From the NCBI GenBank assembly GCA_030148725.1, contig JASBSU010000008.1, forward strand, positions 1 through 64,000: 64,000 nucleotides of DNA. Direction: 5' to 3'. Under the pieces are notes generated by a model. The model ran no database searches, was not told the DNA's origin, and saw only the letters and a list, made by a program, of their open reading frames with translations. Of the stretch, positions 18,280-30,536 are shown one piece after another; position 1 is the stretch's first letter; the number at the start of each line of letters is the position of its first letter. The DNA comes from Hyphomicrobium sp. (GTDB taxonomy: Bacteria; Pseudomonadota; Alphaproteobacteria; Rhizobiales; Hyphomicrobiaceae). Position numbers and translations under genes: made by a program.

Positions 18280-19935
18280 ATGAATGCGCTGCACGGTCCG
18301 CTCGGTGGTCGATCCAGAAATCGCATACGCGCCGTGCTTTTTGCAGTGATGTTTCTGCTCGTCGCGGGCGTTGGTATCGGGCTCATTCGCTGGGAGTTCG
18401 GCAATCACATAGCAAGAGAACAGAAGATCGAACTCGAGCGCGTCGGCGCGCTCGAGGCATCGGTCGTTACTGCGCTGAAAATGCTCGCCGTGGCGCGCGG
18501 CGCCCCCTGCTCGAGCGAGTTCCTGGAGGGGATGCGCACCGTCGCGTTCCTCCCCGACGGCTTGAACGAATTCATGTTCTCACCCGGCGAGAGCGTCCAT
18601 TGCAGCGCAGACGGGACGCGGTACGCCCCCCCCATCCAACTTGGCCCCCCGGACATACCTTCGACCGACAGCAACCATTTGAGCTGGCGTATCGGAAGGG
18701 ACCTCGCAATCGTCCGACACCCTGGAGCCACCGGAGCGATCGCGCAACTCGGCGACTTCGCGGTCGCTATCCCCCAAAGAGCTGCAGCCGCCGCCGGCAG
18801 CAGCTGGCTCGAGCATGAGGTGCTGGCTCGCAGTGGAGATAGAACCACCATCCCCTTGAACAGCGACCGAAGCCGCCTTGCGTCAGCCGATTCCGGCGCA
18901 TTCGGAGTTCTCAGGCGCACCTCCTGCCTTACAGACAGCGTGTTCTGCGTAACCTCGCACGCCGATCTCGCCGCGGGGGCCGGCGAGCGCCCGCAGCTTA
19001 TCGCGTTGGGCCTTCTTGCTGCGGCGCTCGTCTCCTGGCTGCTCGCAAACAGCACCCTATCCTGGATCGCCAAGCACTGGTCGTTCGAGGAGCGCTTCCG
19101 TCGCGGCATGAACGCAAAATCCGTTGTGCTCGCCTATCAGCCGATCGTCGATGCGAAAACCGAGAAATTGGTCGCCGTCGAAGTGCTGGCGCGCTGGCGC
19201 GATTACGACGGCAGGATCCTGCCGCCAAGCCTGTTCCTGCCGCTGGTCATAAAGAACGGTGTCACAGGGGCATTCACCCAGATCGTCATCGATCGGGCGT
19301 ACGAAGAATTGAGCAGCCTGCAAACGTACCCGTCGCGGCTCGGCGTGAACTTCAACATCTTCGCATCCGACTTCGACAGCTCGCTCGTCCTGCACTGGCT
19401 GAGAAAATTCCGCAGCGACGGAAGATTTTGGCCCGGCGTGGAGCTCGTCGAAGAGCAGGACATCGACATGGTCAAAGCGCAGCAGACCATCGAGACTCTC
19501 TCGGACGCCGGCGTGCCCACGTTCATCGATGACTTCGGCACCGGCTATTCGAATATCGAGCGGATCGCTCGCCTTCCGGTCAAGGGCGTGAAGCTCGACA
19601 AATCGTTCGCAATGTCGCCGCCGGACAGCGTGATGGGCCGCATGCTCATGCAGATCATCGAGATGATCAAAACGTCCGGCAGGTTCATCGTCGTCGAGGG
19701 CGTCGAGACGAGCGCGCAGCTCGATCTTCTGCAATCGACAGGATCGGTCGATCTCGTACAGGGCTACGTCATATCGAAGCCGGTGCGGATCGAGAACTTG
19801 CGCTCTTTCCTCGCTCTTTATCCCGATCGCATGGCACCGCATCAAGCTGAGGACACTCCACGCTACCCCGCACAGAGCGGAGCCGCAGGCGCCTTTAGCT
19901 TGGTGCAATGGCCGATGTGGACGACAATGAAATAG
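18280..19935 (+). CDS. Cyclic-di-GMP phosphodiesterase with CSS sensor and EAL domain
   Basis: Membrane enzyme predicted to hydrolyse c-di-GMP. TM1 is near residues 20-38 (AVLFAVMFLLVAGVGIGLI), then a periplasmic domain with the CSS motif (ARGAPCSSEFL) and further cysteines, TM2 near 240-258, and a cytoplasmic EAL domain. Catalytic positions look intact: EVLARW in place of EALARW keeps E, L and R; NFNIFASDF, ELVEEQD, FIDDFGTGYSN, VKLDKSF and VVEGVET supply the remaining metal and base residues. CSS-EAL proteins in enterobacteria respond to the periplasmic disulfide state. ATG at 18280; 551 residues. Its last 73 bases overlap the opposite gene at 19863. Confidence 0.9.
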   Translation: MNALHGPLGGRSRNRIRAVLFAVMFLLVAGVGIGLIRWEFGNHIAREQKIELERVGALEASVVTALKMLAVARGAPCSSEFLEGMRTVAFLPDGLNEFMFSPGESVHCSADGTRYAPPIQLGPPDIPSTDSNHLSWRIGRDLAIVRHPGATGAIAQLGDFAVAIPQRAAAAAGSSWLEHEVLARSGDRTTIPLNSDRSRLASADSGAFGVLRRTSCLTDSVFCVTSHADLAAGAGERPQLIALGLLAAALVSWLLANSTLSWIAKHWSFEERFRRGMNAKSVVLAYQPIVDAKTEKLVAVEVLARWRDYDGRILPPSLFLPLVIKNGVTGAFTQIVIDRAYEELSSLQTYPSRLGVNFNIFASDFDSSLVLHWLRKFRSDGRFWPGVELVEEQDIDMVKAQQTIETLSDAGVPTFIDDFGTGYSNIERIARLPVKGVKLDKSFAMSPPDSVMGRMLMQIIEMIKTSGRFIVVEGVETSAQLDLLQSTGSVDLVQGYVISKPVRIENLRSFLALYPDRMAPHQAEDTPRYPAQSGAAGAFSLVQWPMWTTMK

Positions 19936-20231
19936 GTGTCATGCTCGTAGCGCGATCCCTTGCGGCTGCGGGTGATCGACTTGCGCGAGGCTGCGCCGTC
20001 ACCCCACTCGACTGTCGTATCGTTGAAGATCATCGGCGTGATCCAGCCGGAAGCAAATTCGGGATCGCAGACTTTTTTCGTCGTCTCGTCGATGGCGATG
20101 AGGCTTTGGGCGTCCTCGTTGTCGGCGCGGCAGGCGACGTAATGAATGACGTCGCCCGAGCGAGCCTCCTGGGGCAGTGCAAGCAGCAGAACAGGAATGA
20201 GCGCCGGCAGCGCTTTGACCAGACTGTTCAT
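19863..20231 (-). CDS. Secreted hypothetical protein
   Basis: A 122-residue product with a signal peptide (ALPALIPVLLLALPQEARSG, cleavage near residue 25). The mature part has four cysteines (VACRAD, KVCDPE, GHCTK, PLCAG), consistent with two disulfides in the periplasm. No family recognised. The gene converges on the EAL gene and the two reading frames overlap by 73 bases; both carry sound features, so the overlap appears genuine. The ATG is preceded by a GAGAGATCG stretch. Confidence 0.6.
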   Translation of the reverse strand: MNSLVKALPALIPVLLLALPQEARSGDVIHYVACRADNEDAQSLIAIDETTKKVCDPEFASGWITPMIFNDTTVEWGDGAASRKSITRSRKGSRYEHDTYFIVVHIGHCTKLKAPAAPLCAG

Positions 20232-20520
20232 GGTCGATCTCTCGCAGGGCTGATAGCTTCGCGCTGGAGCTAGCTGGTCCGACCGCCGGGATTATGGCGC
20301 CCCTCGCCGACGGGCATCCGCTCCCCTGAAAAGGCACATTGCGCTCAGCATTTTCACAGTGTCTGCGTTGTCTCCACAACAGCGCGTTAAAGCCCCTATG
20401 CGACCAACGCGGGCGGTGAGCTGGCCAGACACGGCCGGTGAAAAATGAACGCGCCACACCGTTCAGCCCGAGGCATCGCCTCGAGGGGGTGAGCGTCAAC
20501 GCCTCAAAGGAGCGAACACC

Positions 20521-21504
20521 ATGTCGAGCAACCTTATCGCGACCTGTGCCAAGTACCTGACGCCCGAGCTTCAATCGAGGCTCGCTTCGGTGCTGGGGAT
20601 CGATCAATCGACAATAGAGAAAGCGGTGTCAGCCGGCATACCGGCTGTGTTGGCGTCCTTCCTCTCGCTGATCAACAAGCCCAGCGGCGCCACACGGCTT
20701 GCGGATGCCGTGGCGCAGCAGCAGCCCGGTATTCCTGCGGGGCTGGCAAGCGGCGGACTTTCGGAACAGAAGGACATGCTGAGCAACGGCTTCAGCGCTC
20801 TGTCTTCGCTGCTTGGCGGCGGGACCGTCTCGACACTGACGCACGCCATCAACCGCTATGCCGGGACGGGTGAAGCTGCCTCGAAGGGCCTGCTCGGGTT
20901 GCTCGGTCCGCTCGCACTTGGTGCGCTCGGTCAGCAGCAGAGGGCCGGTGGCCTCGACGCATCGGGGATCGCCCAACTTCTTCAGTCGCAGGCCGGTAGC
21001 ATCACACGCGCGCTGCCGTCCGGCATGGCGCGCCAGCTCAGCGAAGCGGGGATCGTTGAGCAGCCTCCGGCAAGTTCGGGCCGCATGCGCGGAGAAGCGC
21101 GCTCCGACTGGGGCTGGCTCGCGCCGGCGCTGGCGGTCGTCGCCCTCGGCGCTCTCGGCTGGTACCTGTTTGGGCGCTCGCATCAAGAGAACGTCGCCAC
21201 GGCTCCCACGGAAATCTCACAGCCGGCAGCTCAACCGATGATCGTGGCCGAAAACGAAGTGGCCAAGTGGATCGGCCGGCCCGTCTATAGCTCCGACAAC
21301 GTGAAGATCGGCGAGATCGTCGAGATCAACCGCGGGCCCGACAACAGGATCGTCGACATCATCTTCGACAGCGGCGCTGCCATGGGCATGGGTGCGGTGC
21401 GTCACCGGGCTCTCGCCAGCCAGTTCCAGGAAGTGAAGCCGGAGTCGGTCACGCTTACTGTGAAAGAAGCAGAGGTCGCGACGGTGCCATCGCCGCAACC
21501 TTGA
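20521..21504 (+). CDS. DUF937-type protein with transmembrane helix and PRC-barrel-like C-terminus
   Basis: A 327-residue membrane-bound protein of unknown role. Residues 1-160 resemble DUF937/YidB-like helical, Gly/Leu-rich sequence (LSSLLGGGTVSTLTHAINRY, LLGLLGPLALGALG). One TM helix is near residues 198-216 (LAPALAVVALGALGWYLFG). The C-terminal 90 residues (WIGRPVYSSDNVKIGEIVEI, then RIVDIIFDSG) look like a PRC-barrel, a fold that binds partner proteins or RNA. With a cytoplasmic N-terminus the barrel would be periplasmic. A strong AAGGAG ribosome site precedes the ATG. Confidence 0.75.
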   Translation: MSSNLIATCAKYLTPELQSRLASVLGIDQSTIEKAVSAGIPAVLASFLSLINKPSGATRLADAVAQQQPGIPAGLASGGLSEQKDMLSNGFSALSSLLGGGTVSTLTHAINRYAGTGEAASKGLLGLLGPLALGALGQQQRAGGLDASGIAQLLQSQAGSITRALPSGMARQLSEAGIVEQPPASSGRMRGEARSDWGWLAPALAVVALGALGWYLFGRSHQENVATAPTEISQPAAQPMIVAENEVAKWIGRPVYSSDNVKIGEIVEINRGPDNRIVDIIFDSGAAMGMGAVRHRALASQFQEVKPESVTLTVKEAEVATVPSPQP

Positions 21505-21507
21505 GCG

Positions 21508-22614
21508 TCAATTCTCCCGCAGCGCATGCGCAACGATCTTGCGCATGACGCTCGGGAGCGCGACGGCGTGTAGATCCCGGCGGGGGACCCACTGGCAGCG
21601 ATCCGGATCGGCCCAGAAGGTCAGGCTCGTATCGTTCGCAACGAGAGCGCGGTAGACGACGACCTCAAGCCGGAAGTGCGTGAATACGTGCACCACGGTG
21701 CCAGGGACGGCCCACCAATCGGCGCGCACAGGCGCTGTGCGCAGGGCCTCTTTCGATTGCGGGAGAAGATCGCCCCAGGCCGTGCCGGGCACTTCCAGCA
21801 TGCCACCGAGAAGGCCCGCCTCAGGGCGTTTGCGCAGCAGGACGTGACCGTCCTCACGCAAGGCAACGAAAGCAAATCCGACACGCTGCGGACGCTCGGC
21901 GCGGTCGAGCCGCATTGGGAGCTGTTCCGCGATGCCATGCGCTGACGCGGCACAATCCTGCTGTACTGGGCATACCAAGCATGACGGCCGGCGCGGCGTG
22001 CAGATGCCGGCGCCAAGATCCATCATGGCCTGCGCGAAATCGCCGGCGCGGCGTTGCGGGGTGAGCGTGGCCGCGAGGCGCTTCAGCTCGGTCTTGGCAG
22101 CGGGCAGCGGCTGGCGCACCGCGAAGAGACGGGCGACGACGCGCTCGACGTTGCCGTCGACGGGCGTCGCCGATTCGCCGAATGCGATGGCCGCAATCGC
22201 CGCGGCTGTATACGGGCCGATGCCCGGAAGCTTCTGCAGCTCTGATTGTGTGGAAGGAAATTTGCCGCCGTAGTCTGTCGCGACGGCGATCGCACATTTG
22301 TGCAGGTTGCGGGCGCGGCTGTAGTAGCCAAGCCCGGCCCAGGCGGCGAGCACGTCATCGAGCGGGGCCGCGGCCAGATCACCCACGGTCGGCCAGCGCG
22401 CGAGGAACTTCAGGTAGAAGGGAATGACGGCCTTCACCGTCGTCTGCTGCAGCATGATCTCGCTCAGCCAGACGCGATAGGGATTGGCACGCTTGCCGGG
22501 CGCCATGCGCCAAGGCAGATCGCGGCGCTCCTCGTCGTACCAGGCGAGCAGGGCGTCGACCGTATCCGGTCCGGCCGGCCGAAGCGGCAGTTGCTTTCTC
22601 GCAACAGCAGTCAA
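21508..22614 (-). CDS. mutY: A/G-specific adenine DNA glycosylase
   Basis: Removes adenine mispaired with 8-oxoguanine. Catalytic glutamate in SEIMLQQTTV, helix-hairpin-helix LPGIGPYTAAAI, catalytic aspartate in TPVDGNVERVVARL, and the [4Fe-4S] loop CTPRRPSCLVCPVQQDC with CX6CX2CX5C spacing. A NUDIX-like C-terminal domain (from about residue 240) recognises the oxidised base. The frame is open to 22767, but the TTG at 22614, preceded by GGGAGA, gives 368 residues and avoids overlap with the divergent gene at 22703. Its stop is 3 bases from the end of the DUF937 gene. Confidence 0.94.
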   Translation of the reverse strand: MTAVARKQLPLRPAGPDTVDALLAWYDEERRDLPWRMAPGKRANPYRVWLSEIMLQQTTVKAVIPFYLKFLARWPTVGDLAAAPLDDVLAAWAGLGYYSRARNLHKCAIAVATDYGGKFPSTQSELQKLPGIGPYTAAAIAAIAFGESATPVDGNVERVVARLFAVRQPLPAAKTELKRLAATLTPQRRAGDFAQAMMDLGAGICTPRRPSCLVCPVQQDCAASAHGIAEQLPMRLDRAERPQRVGFAFVALREDGHVLLRKRPEAGLLGGMLEVPGTAWGDLLPQSKEALRTAPVRADWWAVPGTVVHVFTHFRLEVVVYRALVANDTSLTFWADPDRCQWVPRRDLHAVALPSVMRKIVAHALREN

Positions 22615-22702
22615 GGGATCATCTCCCGGCGCCCGCGAATCGATCCCCCGATGGTAAGCGTCGAGGGATCGTAAGGAAACTCTCCGCGACGGTATAAGCC
22701 AG

Positions 22703-23260
22703 ATGGCCACAAACGCAGCCCGCATTCGTACGTCATCCGGCATGCCACAGCGGCAGAGCGGCTTCATATCGGCGCGCGCCGTCGGCAGCTATGTGCCGAA
22801 GCTCACGCATAAGGCCTTCGAGAAGTACGGTTTTGCAGCAGCGGCGTTGATCACCGACTGGGCGGTGATCGTCGGCAAGGACGTGGCCGGCTATACGGCA
22901 CCGGAGCGGCTGAAGTGGCCGCGCGGCGTCGGTTTCGAAGACGTCGAGGACGGGGATGCCGGACGGCCCGGCGCCACGCTGATCGTGCGCGTCGATCCGG
23001 CGCGTGCGCTCGACGTTCAGTACCGCGCGCATCAGCTGATCGAGCGGATCAACCGGCATTTCGGCTACCGCGCGGTGGGAGAGCTGCGCCTTTTGCAGGC
23101 CCCCTTGGCCGAGCGGCGGCAGGGCACCGGAGCGGCCGAGGTCGCCAAGCCTGCGGCTGTGTTGCCGGCCCCGGAGCTTTCCGGCATCGCCGATGAGCGT
23201 CTGCGCCGGGCGCTGACGGCCCTGAGATCGGGCATGGCACGTCGCGGCCAATCCCTCTGA
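22703..23260 (+). CDS. DUF721 (DciA-like) protein
   Basis: A 185-residue cytosolic protein with the DUF721 fold. The conserved N-terminal helix LTHKAFEKYGFAAAALITDW and VGKDVAGYTAPERLKWP, then LIVRVDPARALDVQYRAHQL, match the family. DciA, the founding member with known function, loads the replicative helicase in bacteria lacking DnaC; whether this version does so is inferred. A disordered tail of about 50 residues follows. Its place between mutY and the DsbA genes is the usual order in Hyphomicrobiales. Confidence 0.83.
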   Translation: MATNAARIRTSSGMPQRQSGFISARAVGSYVPKLTHKAFEKYGFAAAALITDWAVIVGKDVAGYTAPERLKWPRGVGFEDVEDGDAGRPGATLIVRVDPARALDVQYRAHQLIERINRHFGYRAVGELRLLQAPLAERRQGTGAAEVAKPAAVLPAPELSGIADERLRRALTALRSGMARRGQSL

Positions 23261-23412
23261 ACGAAGGCCAATCTTCCACCGAGCATTAAGCTTCCTTCAC
23301 TTGGAGGGCGCTGTTTTTTGCCTTATTCCGACGCCCGAGAGCGTGCTACTCGGGGAGCAGAACCCGACGCCGCCCAAAGGCGCATTCTGGAATAGTCGCA
23401 AGGAGCACCGAC

Positions 23413-24102
23413 GTGTCCTCATCGAAGTCCCTATTCGGCCGTTTTGAGCTTTCGCGGCGCGGCATGATCGCGGTGCTGTGTGCCGGCGCGATCGGCGCGG
23501 CAGCGGCGCTCCCGGTCGCCGCCCAGCAGCAGAAAGGACCTTCCGAGGTTCCGGTCGAAGAACTGATGAAGCCGGTCGGCCTGCCCGATCTGGCGCTCGG
23601 ACCGGTCGATGCCAAGGTGACGGTCGTCGAGTATGCATCGATGACGTGCGGTCACTGCGCCCACTTCACGAAGGACGTGTGGCCCGAGTTCAAGAAGAAG
23701 TACGTCGACACCAACAAGGTCCGGTACATCTTCCGCGAGTTCCCGCTCGACAACCTCGCTGCCGCCGCCGCCATGCTGGCGCGCTGCACCGGTCCGGACA
23801 AAGCATTCCCGCTGATCGAGGTGCTGTTCGAAAAGCAGAACGAATGGGCATTCGGCGAAGGCAATCCGGTGCCGCGCCTGTTCGAGATCGCAAAGCAGGC
23901 AGGCTTCACGCAGGAATCGTTCGACAAGTGCCTCACCGATCAGAAGCTGCTCGATGAGATCACCGCCGGTCGTACGCGCGGTTCTGAAGTGTTCGGCGTC
24001 TCGGCAACGCCGACGTTCTACATCAACGGCAAGAAGCTCGATGGCGGGCCGACGATGGAGAAGTTCGACGCAATGATCGAGCCGCTGCTGGCCAAGAGCT
24101 GA
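23413..24102 (+). CDS. DsbA-family thiol:disulfide oxidoreductase, Tat-like signal
   Basis: A periplasmic thioredoxin-fold protein. The active site is CGHC (SMTCGHCAHFTKDVWPEF) near residue 79, and the cis-proline loop is VSATPTFYING. The N-terminus contains SRRGMIAVL before a hydrophobic core, which resembles a Tat signal (S-R-R-x) though Sec export cannot be excluded; cleavage after VAA near residue 37. Length 229 residues. The start is GTG at 23413. It is 7 bases upstream of a second DsbA-like gene, so the two form an operon leading into smc. Confidence 0.88.
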   Translation: MSSSKSLFGRFELSRRGMIAVLCAGAIGAAAALPVAAQQQKGPSEVPVEELMKPVGLPDLALGPVDAKVTVVEYASMTCGHCAHFTKDVWPEFKKKYVDTNKVRYIFREFPLDNLAAAAAMLARCTGPDKAFPLIEVLFEKQNEWAFGEGNPVPRLFEIAKQAGFTQESFDKCLTDQKLLDEITAGRTRGSEVFGVSATPTFYINGKKLDGGPTMEKFDAMIEPLLAKS

Positions 24103-24109
24103 GCATCTC

Positions 24110-24913
24110 GTGAAGACGACAGGCGTCATCGCCGCGCTGCTGCTGCTGGCCTCGCTCCCTGGGTGCGGGGGCGGCACGCTGATGAATACGACGGCGCTGA
24201 CGCCTGACAAATCTGAGGCCGGCGCCGGCTCGGCCTATCCCTCGACAGAGGATTCCGCCAAGGCGGGGCCGGAGCGGTTCAACCCGTTTGCCGATCCGAC
24301 CGAGAAGCCGGCCGGCGGGCGCGAGGTGATCGAGAACCCGACGTTTGCCGACGTGATGCTCGCGGGACCGCTGCCGGAGATGTCGTTCGGGCGGGCGGAT
24401 GCGCCGGTAACGATCGTCGAATATGCGTCGCTCACCTGCCCCCACTGCCGCAACTTCCATCTCAAGACCTACCCGCAGTTCAAGAAGGAGTTCATCGACA
24501 CGGGGAAGGTCCGCTACATCCTGCGCGAGTTCCCGATCGGCAAGGCTTCCGGCGCGGCGACCGTTGCCCTGCGCTGCGCGCCGCCGGATAAATACCTGAC
24601 GCTGTTCGGTAAATTCATGGAACAGCAGCCCTCCTGGGTGTCACAGGAGGTGCGTCTCGACCCCATATTCAAGGTGGCTGCGCAGGTGGGGATGACGCGC
24701 CAGCAGTTCGACGCCTGCCGTGAGAATCAAGCCATGATCGACGGGCTGAAGTGGGTCAAGGACCGTGGACGCAAGCTTGGCGTCGTCGGCACACCGAATT
24801 TCTTCGTCGGCGACAAGCTCGTAAAGAAAGAGCTCTCGATCGAAGATATCCGCGCCATGGTCGGTCCGCTGCTTGCGGGGGCCACTACGGCGTCGGCGGG
24901 AGTGCCGCGCTAG
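24110..24913 (+). CDS. DsbA-family lipoprotein
   Basis: A 267-residue thioredoxin-fold protein anchored as a lipoprotein: lipobox LASLPGC at about residue 19. A spacer of roughly 65 residues follows, then the DsbA domain with CPHC (SLTCPHCRNFHLKTYPQF) near residue 109 and cis-proline loop VVGTPNFFVGD. It pairs with the soluble DsbA-like protein just upstream (7-base gap), and they share the YAS(M/L)TC and REFP segments, so they are paralogues. Start is GTG at 24110. Likely oxidises or reduces cysteines of envelope proteins from the membrane surface. Confidence 0.88.
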   Translation: MKTTGVIAALLLLASLPGCGGGTLMNTTALTPDKSEAGAGSAYPSTEDSAKAGPERFNPFADPTEKPAGGREVIENPTFADVMLAGPLPEMSFGRADAPVTIVEYASLTCPHCRNFHLKTYPQFKKEFIDTGKVRYILREFPIGKASGAATVALRCAPPDKYLTLFGKFMEQQPSWVSQEVRLDPIFKVAAQVGMTRQQFDACRENQAMIDGLKWVKDRGRKLGVVGTPNFFVGDKLVKKELSIEDIRAMVGPLLAGATTASAGVPR

Positions 24914-24970
24914 AGATCCGGCACCCGCATCTCAGCGAGGAGCGCAGATGTCCTGCGCTTAGGAGCCGCG

Positions 24971-28432
<3,462 letters not shown>

Positions 28433-28493
28433 CTGCTCGTCCATCGCGGACGAGGTGTCTTCGCGTCATCATTCAAAGAACATTGGAGCGAGC

Positions 28494-28820
28494 ATGCGAC
28501 GGGCGTGGATGATTTTGGCACTTGCGCTTCCGGCTGCGGCATCCGCTGAGGGTTACGACAGAGCACTCAGAGACGTTACGCCGGCGGCGGAGGGGTTACT
28601 GCAGGGCAAGGCTCACGACTGGCGCCGGGCAGCGGAGATCGTCAAGGATAGATCCGGCGATATGATTTTTGAGCGCAACTTTCCCTATAAGGGCGAGATG
28701 AGCCCCGATGACATGATCGCCTGCATCGACGATCTGGCGCTGAAGTCGGATCCGGCGCGGCCCGTGGACACCATGGTCGCCGAATGCGGCGGCATGCCGG
28801 GATATGCAGACGCTGACTAG
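28494..28820 (+). CDS. Small secreted hypothetical protein
   Basis: A 108-residue product with a signal peptide (RRAWMILALALPAAASA, cleavage near residue 18). The mature part is acidic and has two cysteines (MIACIDD, VAECGG). The ATG at 28494 has a GGAGCGAGC leader; an upstream in-frame start at 28455 would bury the signal peptide. No family is recognised. It follows smc by about 60 bases and its stop overlaps the stop of the opposite methyltransferase by 4 bases. Confidence 0.6.
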   Translation: MRRAWMILALALPAAASAEGYDRALRDVTPAAEGLLQGKAHDWRRAAEIVKDRSGDMIFERNFPYKGEMSPDDMIACIDDLALKSDPARPVDTMVAECGGMPGYADAD

Positions 28821-29611
28821 TTCGTCGATCCGTCAGGCTCGCGCGCCGCGGGGTCGGAGGCGGTGATGTTGTCGCGAGAGGCGGTCTCGCGGCGAGCTGG
28901 CGCTGTTTGCAGAATGGGCTTGCGCAGCACGCGCGCTTTCGCAGGCTTGCCGATCGGAGCGACGAGTTCCTTGCTTGCCTCGACGATCAGGACGCCACAG
29001 AACGCCGGTGACACACTGGAGCCAACGCGCTCCCAAGCCGTCGAGGATCGCAGCAGCATCCGGTGTCCGAGCGGGGGGAAATAGAGCGCGCCGCCCCAGT
29101 CGAGCGGCGAGAACATCGCGCCCAACAGCAGTTTCTCGAGCTGGCGGCGGCTGTACGGATGCCCTTGGCCAAACGGCGAGTTGTCGAGCCTTGCCCAGAC
29201 GCCGCGGCGGTTCGGCACGATGAGGATCACGCGGCCTTCAGGCGCCAGGACACGCCACATCTCGCGCAGCAGGTGTCGCGTGTGCTCGGCGACCTCAAGA
29301 CAATGAACGACCAGAAGCCGGTCGACAGAACCATCGGCGAGCGGCAGCCTGTCGTCGTCGACCAGAACGCTCTGAGAAGGGCCTTCACGCGGCCAGCGCG
29401 TCGCCCCTTGGCTGTCAGGCATCAGCGCGCCGAGACGGCGGGCCTCGCCCCTGAAGGCGCCGAGATAAGGCGACGCATAGCCGAGACCGATGAGCGTCGA
29501 CTGCTGCAGGCCGCGCCAGCGCGCGCGAATGCGATGCGTCAGCAGACGGCGCACCGTCTGTCCGAGCGGTGTGGCGTAGAATTCCAGCAGATCGTCAACG
29601 TCGAGCAGCAT
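28817..29611 (-). CDS. SAM-dependent methyltransferase (type 11-like)
   Basis: A 264-residue class I methyltransferase. The motif I region is LIGLGYASPYLGAFRG near residue 42, somewhat diverged from the GxGxG pattern. Motif II and post motifs follow: LADGSVDRLLVVHCLE, LLREMWRVLAPEGRVILIVP and the NRRGVWAR segment. No signal peptide. The last 60 residues are a basic, disordered tail. The gene converges on the small secreted gene and is divergent from gloB, an arrangement common in relatives. Substrate unknown. Confidence 0.82.
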   Translation of the reverse strand: MLLDVDDLLEFYATPLGQTVRRLLTHRIRARWRGLQQSTLIGLGYASPYLGAFRGEARRLGALMPDSQGATRWPREGPSQSVLVDDDRLPLADGSVDRLLVVHCLEVAEHTRHLLREMWRVLAPEGRVILIVPNRRGVWARLDNSPFGQGHPYSRRQLEKLLLGAMFSPLDWGGALYFPPLGHRMLLRSSTAWERVGSSVSPAFCGVLIVEASKELVAPIGKPAKARVLRKPILQTAPARRETASRDNITASDPAAREPDGSTN

Positions 29612-29762
29612 CGGGCGTTGCGGTTCTCTTTCTGTTGCCGGTCAATCTGACGTCTTCGCGCAGCATTTCAAGCCTTGGCTGCGCTCCTGCGTTGTCTAAA
29701 GCAAATCGCGCAGCTACGATTCAGGGATCGTAGCGCCTTTGCCAGAAAAGAGAGCCGGCCCC

Positions 29763-30533
29763 ATGCCGAAGCTCGAAATCGAGCAATTTCCATGTCTTTC
29801 CGATAACTACGGCGTGCTGATCCATGACGCGGAGGCCGGCGTCACGGCGTCCATAGACGCGCCGGACGCGGACACTATCCTGGTGCGGCTGGAGGCCAGG
29901 GGCTGGAAGCTGACGCACCTCCTCATCACGCATCACCATGGCGACCATACGGGCGGTAACCTCGCCCTCAAGGAGGCGACCGGCTGCACGATCGTCGGGC
30001 CGAAGGGTGAGGCTGAGAGAATCCCCGGCATCGATGTCGAGGTGGCCGAGGGCGATGTCGTGAAGTTCGGCAACTTCGATATCAATGTCATCGAGACACC
30101 CGGCCATACGCTGGGGCACATCGCCTATTGGATACCGGAGGCGCGCGTCGCTTTCGTGGGCGATACGCTATTTGCAATGGGCGCTGGCCGCATCTTCGAA
30201 GGCTCAGCCGAGATGATGTGGACGTCGCTGCAGAAGCTGATGCGTCTGCCGCCGGAGACAGAGATCTACTGCGGGCACGAATATACGCAGTCGAATGCGC
30301 GCTTCGCGCTGACGCTGGAGCCGGACAACCTCGCTCTCGTCAATCGGGCGAAGGAGGTGGACCGGCTGCGCGAGAGCAACAGACCGACGCTGCCGACGCG
30401 CCTCGACCGCGAGTTGGAAACCAATCCGTTCCTGCGTCCGCACGTTACGGCCATCCGGGCGAAGCTCGGCATGCTCTACGCGTCGGATTGGCACGTCTTT
30501 GCCGCCATACGCGAACGAAAGAACAAGAGCTGA
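29763..30533 (+). CDS. gloB: Hydroxyacylglutathione hydrolase (glyoxalase II)
   Basis: Hydrolyses S-D-lactoylglutathione to lactate and glutathione, completing methylglyoxal removal; cytosolic. The metallo-beta-lactamase zinc motif LITHHHGDHTGGN begins near residue 57. Other metal ligands are in ETPGHTLGHIAYW, AFVGDTLFAMGAGR and CGHEYTQSNARFAL; the C-terminal HxxD-bearing helical part contains substrate-binding residues. The ATG at 29763 gives 256 residues, the usual length, and removes a short unconserved head present from 29739. It is followed 3 bases later by the cupin gene. Confidence 0.95.
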   Translation: MPKLEIEQFPCLSDNYGVLIHDAEAGVTASIDAPDADTILVRLEARGWKLTHLLITHHHGDHTGGNLALKEATGCTIVGPKGEAERIPGIDVEVAEGDVVKFGNFDINVIETPGHTLGHIAYWIPEARVAFVGDTLFAMGAGRIFEGSAEMMWTSLQKLMRLPPETEIYCGHEYTQSNARFALTLEPDNLALVNRAKEVDRLRESNRPTLPTRLDRELETNPFLRPHVTAIRAKLGMLYASDWHVFAAIRERKNKS

Positions 30534-30536
30534 GAC

